A stretch of DNA of 30,016 nt from Abiotrophia defectiva_A (lineage in GTDB: Bacteria > Bacillota > Bacilli > Lactobacillales > Aerococcaceae): the NCBI GenBank assembly GCA_963546405.1, contig CAUUNL010000013.1, positions 1 to 30,016 on the forward strand, given 5' to 3'. The position numbers and the translations under genes are program-made. The notes under the pieces are model-generated. The model was not told the origin of the DNA and did no database searches. It was given only the letters and a program-made list of their open reading frames with translations. Shown piece after piece: positions 24,873 through 30,016 of the stretch (its first letter is position 1; each line of letters opens with the position of its first letter).

Positions 24873-26771
24873 CTAATTTTTCTTTAATTGCCGGCTTAAG
24901 CGCAGTATTTCAACCAAGTATTCATTCATCTTGGTCTTATCTCCACGAATTTGGGCTTGTTTGAGTTTGGTTTGTAGCTCCTTGAGCTGAATCTCAGTAA
25001 AGGCAGTATCAATGGTTTTAAGGCAATCTTGCATGGCCTGCTCCGAATAGTCGGTTTGAGCATGATCCCAAATCAGGCTGGCCAAGTATTGTTGCTCATC
25101 AGGGCTGGCTTCCACATCTAAAATACCGGTCAGAGGCAGACGGCCTCCTTTTTCATAATAGAAGTGTTCCAGCTGATAATAAATAGCTTGGGCACTTGGA
25201 TGGACAAAGAGCAGAGGTTGCTCCAAGCCTTCAATAAATTGCCAAGCAGGTTCGTTAAAAATTAGATTAGACAGGATGTAACGCTCGCAATGATAGGCCT
25301 TAAGTGACTTGATTTGGTCATCTAATGCCCCTGGCTTAGCTTGGACTGGATTAGACGGAAGTGCCTGATCCGAGAATCCCGAAGAATGGGTCTTATCCCA
25401 CTTGTCAGGTGAATCTTGCTTGGGTCTATCGCTCTCCTTAGTCTGTTCCTTGCGATGACGATAGGAAACTTGAGCTAGTTGCTCTTCCAACATGTCCAAG
25501 TCTAAACCGAATTCCTCGGCTAAGGCCTGCAAGCGCATGGTTCGTTCGATTGGCGATGGTAACTGGGCAACTAAGTCTAAAAGCCGATTAATATAGAGTG
25601 CTCGCTGTTCAAGGTCTGCTAACTGGTATTCCTGTTGCAGATAATTCTTGAGGAACTCATAACGAGGAATAGCCTGGTTAATCAGCGACTTAAAACTATC
25701 AGCACCACGCGACTTAATCCATTCGTCAGGGTCCATCTTACCTGGAATGGCAACGGCTTTGACGGTATGACGAGGTAAAGTAAGACTTAGTTCAAAAGCC
25801 CGAGCAGTTGCCTTTTGACCGGCAGCATCGCCATCGAAGACGAAAATAATTTCCTGAGTCACCTTGCCTAACTGGCTAAGGTGTTGGCTGGTCAAGCTAG
25901 TCCCCATGGTCGCCACAGCCTGAGGGAAACCGGCCTGGCTCAGGGCAATCACATCCAGATAACCTTCGCAGATCAGAACCTGGTTGAGACGGCGAATATG
26001 CGGTCGAGCCTGAGCAAAATGATAAATCAGGGATGATTTATGGAAAATATCGGTCTCAGGAGAGTTGACGTATTTAGCAACTTTTTGCTCGTCGCCAGAA
26101 TTAGCTTGGTAGATACGCCCCGAAAAGGCGACCGTCCTCCCTTGGCGGTCCTCCAAGGGAAAGATAATGCGACCATGGAAACGATCCATCAAACCTTGGC
26201 TAGCTTCATAGAAGATTCCTGATTGCAGCATTTCATCCTGGCTAAAGCCCGCTTCTGACAGATACTGAATCAGCAACTGTGGATTATCAGGCGCTAGGCC
26301 CAAATGAAAGTCTAACAGCGTTTCTTCCTTGAGCTCACGTTGCTTCAAGTAGGCATAGGCTGACTCCCCCGCTACCGTTTGAGTTAGGTAGAAGTGATAA
26401 AAGTCACGGGCCTTCTCATGTAAATCAAGCAAACGTTGATGGGGCTGACTGACAGCCTGTCCCGTCTCAAAATAGCGACTATCGAGAGCTATATTGGATA
26501 GTTCCGCCACCTTCTTAACGGCTTCCGGAAAACTAATCCCTTCCATTTCCTGTAGGAAGCCAAAGACATTGCCCCCTCTACCACAGGAAAAGCATTTATA
26601 AATCTGCTTGTCAGGGCTAACCGAGAAGGAAGGGTTGTTATCTTCGTGGAAAGGACAAGAGCAAGTATAGTTATTACCGCGCTTGGTCAGGGCTACATAT
26701 TGGTTGATAATGGCCACGATATCGGCTTCTTTTTTGACCGATTCAATGATGTCATTCGGAATACCCGCCAT
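24873..26771 (-). CDS. dnaG: DNA primase
   Basis: DnaG makes RNA primers at the replication fork. The N-terminal CHC2 zinc finger has Cys39, His42, Cys60 and Cys63 (CPFH...CFSC). The Toprim core shows CEGYLDVIAL near 265 and FDGDAAGQKA near 310. The C-terminal part (about 440-632), which contacts the DnaB-type helicase, follows a polar linker. Length 632 is slightly longer than B. subtilis DnaG (603). GGAGG lies seven bases before the ATG at 26769-26771. rpsU, part of this operon in many bacteria, is not present; a transporter gene lies upstream instead. Confidence 0.97.
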   Translation of the reverse strand: MAGIPNDIIESVKKEADIVAIINQYVALTKRGNNYTCSCPFHEDNNPSFSVSPDKQIYKCFSCGRGGNVFGFLQEMEGISFPEAVKKVAELSNIALDSRYFETGQAVSQPHQRLLDLHEKARDFYHFYLTQTVAGESAYAYLKQRELKEETLLDFHLGLAPDNPQLLIQYLSEAGFSQDEMLQSGIFYEASQGLMDRFHGRIIFPLEDRQGRTVAFSGRIYQANSGDEQKVAKYVNSPETDIFHKSSLIYHFAQARPHIRRLNQVLICEGYLDVIALSQAGFPQAVATMGTSLTSQHLSQLGKVTQEIIFVFDGDAAGQKATARAFELSLTLPRHTVKAVAIPGKMDPDEWIKSRGADSFKSLINQAIPRYEFLKNYLQQEYQLADLEQRALYINRLLDLVAQLPSPIERTMRLQALAEEFGLDLDMLEEQLAQVSYRHRKEQTKESDRPKQDSPDKWDKTHSSGFSDQALPSNPVQAKPGALDDQIKSLKAYHCERYILSNLIFNEPAWQFIEGLEQPLLFVHPSAQAIYYQLEHFYYEKGGRLPLTGILDVEASPDEQQYLASLIWDHAQTDYSEQAMQDCLKTIDTAFTEIQLKELQTKLKQAQIRGDKTKMNEYLVEILRLSRQLKKN

Positions 26772-26797
26772 CTGATGCCCTCCCTTACTGAACTAGC

Positions 26798-28048
26798 TTA
26801 AACAGAGTTGGTGCGGGGCTTAGCCCGATAGAGACAGTAAGCACCCAATAAGAATTGAATAATGATGGCAAAGAGCCCCTTGAGGGAGTCCCCTGTCATC
26901 TGTGCGACTAGGGCCAAGATGGTGGTCCCTAGTACGGAAGAGAACTTACCAAAAATATTATAGAAACCAAAGAATTGGTTGGTCTTTTGCTTAGGAATCA
27001 ACTGGCCAAAGTAAGAACGGCTGAGGGCCTGAATGCCTCCTTGGGCAGTCCCTACTAAGATAGCCAAAATCAGGAAATCCCGGAAGCCAGATAACCTAAG
27101 AGCGAAGACACAAATGACCACATAGGTCCCAATGCCGAAGAAGAGTAAAGTGCGGCTGCCAAACCGTTTAGCTAAGGCTCCATAGGCCAGTGATGACGGA
27201 AAGGCCACAACCTGAACCACTAGGAGAATAATAATCAATTGGTTAGCAGGCAAGCCCAAATCGCTGCCCACAGAGGTCGCCATTTTGATAATGGTCCCTA
27301 CCCCGTCAATATAGAGGAAGTAACCCACTAAGAACCATAAAATGGTTGGATAATGTTTGAGCTCTCCCACTGTTTCCTTAAGCGAGCGTAAGGTGGACTT
27401 CACTAAGCCATCGTGATGCTCAATGTAGGAGACTTGCTTAACATGGCGCCAGTATGGCACCGTAAAAGCAAACCACCAAATGGCTGTGATCAAGAAGCCA
27501 ACATTGACTAGATCACGCGATGACAACCAACCTGATACTTGCAAAGCAAAGAAAATCAGAAAGGCAAAGACACTGCCAATATAACCATAGGCATAACCTG
27601 CTGAGCTGACCATATCCAAACGTTGTTCAGTGGTCACATCCATAATGGAAGAGTCGTAAAAGACATTGGATAAGGAGAAGCCAATAGCAGATAAGGTATA
27701 AACCACCAAGAGATAGAGCCAGGCATTTGGCCCGGCAAAAATCATGGCCAAAACACTTCCTACCCCAAGCAGGGTCCCAAAGGTAAAGAGCGGACCCCGT
27801 ACCCCTTTGTAGTCAGCACTGGTCCCCAGAAATGGTGACATAACGGCCACCACAATGGTGGACAGGGAGTTGGCGTAACCCAGATAGGCTGTGGAAGTGG
27901 CCGGTGCCATCCCCACACTATCCGTGACAGCCTTATAGAAAATAGGAAAGATAGCGGCTGTAATCATCAAAGAATAGACGGAATTGGCCCAGTCTTGGAG
28001 AATCCAAGCCCATTCCTTCTTTGTATAGCCTGAGAGAAATTTCTTCAT
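26798..28048 (-). CDS. MFS transporter, UMF1/Atg22-like family
   Basis: This 416-residue protein has about 12 membrane helices. The N-terminal signature WILQDWANSVYSLMITAAIFP is typical of the UMF1 family, named for the yeast vacuolar effluxer Atg22. Other typical segments are FYDSSIMDV near 130, and GGIQALSRSYFGQLIPKQ near 336, a motif shared by the family. Substrates of bacterial members are not known; amino acid or peptide export is sometimes assumed. GGGAGG lies six bases before the ATG at 28046-28048. It sits 11 bases after engB and 26 bases before dnaG, so it is likely co-transcribed with both. Confidence 0.9.
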   Translation of the reverse strand: MKKFLSGYTKKEWAWILQDWANSVYSLMITAAIFPIFYKAVTDSVGMAPATSTAYLGYANSLSTIVVAVMSPFLGTSADYKGVRGPLFTFGTLLGVGSVLAMIFAGPNAWLYLLVVYTLSAIGFSLSNVFYDSSIMDVTTEQRLDMVSSAGYAYGYIGSVFAFLIFFALQVSGWLSSRDLVNVGFLITAIWWFAFTVPYWRHVKQVSYIEHHDGLVKSTLRSLKETVGELKHYPTILWFLVGYFLYIDGVGTIIKMATSVGSDLGLPANQLIIILLVVQVVAFPSSLAYGALAKRFGSRTLLFFGIGTYVVICVFALRLSGFRDFLILAILVGTAQGGIQALSRSYFGQLIPKQKTNQFFGFYNIFGKFSSVLGTTILALVAQMTGDSLKGLFAIIIQFLLGAYCLYRAKPRTNSV

Positions 28049-28059
28049 AGCAAGCCTCC

Positions 28060-28647
28060 CTAGTCTTCAATTTGGGCTTCAATCACGTCCCAGATATCTT
28101 GCGCGCCATAGCCCGTTTCAGCTGAAAACGGGAAAAGCGCATCGACCGTCGGCAAATCTAGAGCCTTCTTATACATTGATAAATGCTTATTCCATTGGCT
28201 CTTCTTAATCTTGTCCACCTTGGTCAGGATGATGGCATAAGGAATCTCAGCTTCATCGGCAAAGTCCTTCATGGCCTTATCCAGCTCGGTAGGCTCATGG
28301 CGAAAATCCATCAAAAGAAAGAGCACGCGAACATTTTCCCGATTCAGGAGATAATGTTCAATCATCTTGCCCCACTCTGCCCGCGCAGTCTTGGAGACCC
28401 GAGCATAGCCATAGCCAGGCACATCGACAAAACGGAAAGTCTGATTAATGTCATAGAAATTAAGGGTTTGGGTCTTACCAGGTTGGCTGGAAGTACGTGC
28501 CAGACCCTTTCGGCCAATCATTTTATTAATGAAAGAAGACTTGCCCACATTAGAGCGCCCCGCCAGAGCCACTTCAGGCAAGGAATCTTGTGGATATTGC
28601 TTAGGACTGACGGCACTAATGACTAATTCTGCCTGACTTACCTTCAT
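28060..28647 (-). CDS. engB: Ribosome biogenesis GTPase EngB/YsxC
   Basis: This small GTPase is needed for 50S subunit assembly. The 195 residues carry G1 GRSNVGKS (30-37), a switch with SSQPGKTQTLNFY, G3 DVPGYGYA (about 75-82), G4 TKVDK and G5 FSAE. The ATG at 28645-28647 overlaps the clpX stop codon by four bases, with AAAGGAG eight bases upstream inside clpX, so translation is probably coupled. clpX-engB adjacency is common in Firmicutes. Confidence 0.97.
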   Translation of the reverse strand: MKVSQAELVISAVSPKQYPQDSLPEVALAGRSNVGKSSFINKMIGRKGLARTSSQPGKTQTLNFYDINQTFRFVDVPGYGYARVSKTARAEWGKMIEHYLLNRENVRVLFLLMDFRHEPTELDKAMKDFADEAEIPYAIILTKVDKIKKSQWNKHLSMYKKALDLPTVDALFPFSAETGYGAQDIWDVIEAQIED

Positions 28648-29918
28648 GAAGCAGTCTCCTTTTGCGGTTTAATACGCTTGTTGTGCTTGTTGTAATAGAA
28701 GGGCTGGTGGCTACCTAGCACCGTATCTTCTGTAATGACAATACGGCTGATATTCTCGTCACTTGGCACGATGAACATAATATCCAACATGACGGACTCT
28801 AGGATAGAACGAAGACCACGTGCGCCAGTATTACGTTCAATGGCTTGTTTAGCAATGGCAATCAGGGCCTTTTCCTTGAATTCTAGCTCTACGCCATCAA
28901 TTTGGAAGAGGCGTTGATATTGTTTAACCAAGGCATTCTTAGGTTCTGTTAGGATACGAACCAAGTCCTCTTGGGTTAACTTCTCTAACATGGCCATAAC
29001 AGGCAAACGCCCAATAAACTCTGGGATCAAACCAAACTTCAAGAGGTCTTCTGACGTGACTTGTTGCATGAGCGACTTGGATTGATCCAACTTGCCATTG
29101 CTGCTACCAAAACCAATGACCTTGCTACCTAAGCGTTCCTTGACAATGGTCTCAATGCCATCAAAGGCTCCCCCTACGATAAAGAGGATTTGCGAGGTAT
29201 CCAGTTGGATGAACTCTTGGTTAGGATGCTTACGGCCACCCTTAGGTGGGATGTTGGCGATGGTGCCTTCCAAAATCTTGAGTAAGGCTTGTTGGACCCC
29301 TTCCCCACTGACATCGCGGGTAATGGAGACATTCTCACTCTTACGGGCAATCTTGTCGATTTCATCCACATAGATAATGCCGTGTTGGGCTTTTTCAATA
29401 TCATAGTCTGCTGCTTGAACCAACTTGAGTAAGATGTTTTCCACATCTTCCCCCACATAGCCGGCTTCAGTCAGGCTGGTCGCATCAGCAATCGCAAAAG
29501 GCACATTAAGTAACTTAGCCAAGGACTGGGCCAGGAAAGTCTTCCCGGAGCCCGTTGGGCCAATCAGACAGATATTGCTCTTTTGTAATTCGATATCCGC
29601 TTCATGTGTGGCAATGCTGGCATTAATACGTTTGTAGTGGTTGTAGACGGCAACAGCCAAGGATTTCTTGGCTTCAGTCTGGCCGATGACGTATTGGTTA
29701 AGATGGGCCATGATTTCGGCAGGTTTGAGGACGCTCACGCCACTAAAACCTTCTGAATCACCGACCATATCCTGACGAATGATTTCCTCGCATAGGCCTA
29801 CACATTCATCACAAATATAGACATCTGGCCCTGCTATAATCTTATTGACTTCATCTTGGGACTTGCCACAGAACGAGCAATAGTAGCCGCCATGATTCCC
29901 GGTATGGTTACTGGTCAT
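28644..29918 (-). CDS. clpX: ATP-dependent Clp protease ATP-binding subunit ClpX
   Basis: ClpX unfolds substrates and feeds them to ClpP. The N-terminal zinc domain has Cys14, Cys17, Cys36 and Cys39 (CSFC...CDEC). The AAA+ module shows Walker A GPTGSGKT (120-127), Walker B IIYVDEIDK near 180-190, the pore loop GYVG (153-156), and a second loop GGRKHPNQ. The ClpP-docking IGF-like loop is KVIGFGSS near 268-275. Length 424 is usual. The start at 29918 has AAGGA nine bases upstream. It is the first visible gene of the clpX-engB-transporter-dnaG-rpoD run; its promoter is not certain within the last 100 bases. Confidence 0.97.
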   Translation of the reverse strand: MTSNHTGNHGGYYCSFCGKSQDEVNKIIAGPDVYICDECVGLCEEIIRQDMVGDSEGFSGVSVLKPAEIMAHLNQYVIGQTEAKKSLAVAVYNHYKRINASIATHEADIELQKSNICLIGPTGSGKTFLAQSLAKLLNVPFAIADATSLTEAGYVGEDVENILLKLVQAADYDIEKAQHGIIYVDEIDKIARKSENVSITRDVSGEGVQQALLKILEGTIANIPPKGGRKHPNQEFIQLDTSQILFIVGGAFDGIETIVKERLGSKVIGFGSSNGKLDQSKSLMQQVTSEDLLKFGLIPEFIGRLPVMAMLEKLTQEDLVRILTEPKNALVKQYQRLFQIDGVELEFKEKALIAIAKQAIERNTGARGLRSILESVMLDIMFIVPSDENISRIVITEDTVLGSHQPFYYNKHNKRIKPQKETAS

Positions 29919-30016
29919 GGTAATCGATCCTTCCTCTAACGTACATAATGAGGGATGCAGATAGTCATCGTTGAACTTAAGACTCTCGCAACCCTCATTT
30001 ATAGTTATTCTAATAG

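Noticed and set aside
28183..28626. 147-codon open frame opposite engB
   Set aside because: It lies fully antisense to a conserved GTPase, has no recognisable domain and no good ribosome binding site; its openness follows from the codon pattern of engB.
29919..30016. CIRCE or CtsR operator before clpX
   Set aside because: Neither TTAGCACTC/GAGTGCTAA nor tandem GGTCAAA heptads are present in the visible leader.
1..30016. CRISPR array, insertion sequence, prophage, toxin-antitoxin or other defence system
   Set aside because: No regularly spaced repeats, transposase, integrase, or defence-type domain was seen; the genes are core functions except for the surface protein.

Overview
The window reads as about 30 kb of chromosome from a low-to-mid GC Gram-positive coccus or rod of the order Lactobacillales. 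The evidence is a Firmicute-type PolC replicase, a LexA gene next to YnzC (DUF896) and YneF, a tetrameric-type GlyQ/GlyS pair behind a T-box leader, an OatA-like cell-wall acetyltransferase, a YSIRK-type surface protein, and no dxr gene between cdsA and rseP (Lactobacillales usually make isoprenoids through mevalonate). An Aerococcaceae-like genus is possible, but I cannot place it further from the sequence alone.

Layout, left to right. Positions 1-1304 hold the 5' part of a surface-protein gene (SEC10/PgrA-like, CAP fold) that runs off the left edge. A gene-poor AT-rich stretch of about 500 bases follows (1305-1806). Then comes a minus-strand block: polC, rseP, cdsA, uppS, a YitT-family membrane protein with a YbjN-like partner, yneF and ynzC. 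Terminators divide this block into short units. lexA is the only complete plus-strand gene. It diverges from ynzC across an SOS box and converges on apt with a strong terminator between them.

From 12067 to 23367 there is a tightly packed minus-strand run: glyQ, glyS, obgE, an OatA-like gene, rnz, a short-chain dehydrogenase, a LapA-like membrane protein, recJ and apt. I see no terminator inside it. It starts at a strong promoter followed by a glycine T-box. Upstream, a second compact minus-strand run (clpX, engB, a UMF1-type transporter, dnaG, rpoD) ends in a long hairpin just before the glyQ promoter.

Nearly everything here is core: DNA replication and repair (polC, dnaG, recJ, lexA), transcription (rpoD), ribosome assembly GTPases (obgE, engB), tRNA charging and maturation (glyQS, rnz), protein turnover (clpX, rseP), and lipid and cell-wall precursors (cdsA, uppS, oatA-like). 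I found no CRISPR array, transposase, prophage gene, tRNA or rRNA, and no convincing new multi-gene system. The points most worth a second look are the surface protein, the atypical acyltransferase set inside the obgE-rnz cluster, the lexA/ynzC control region without a division inhibitor, and the long gene run behind the T-box. Several start codons were placed by their ribosome binding site and are downstream of the longest possible reading frame.
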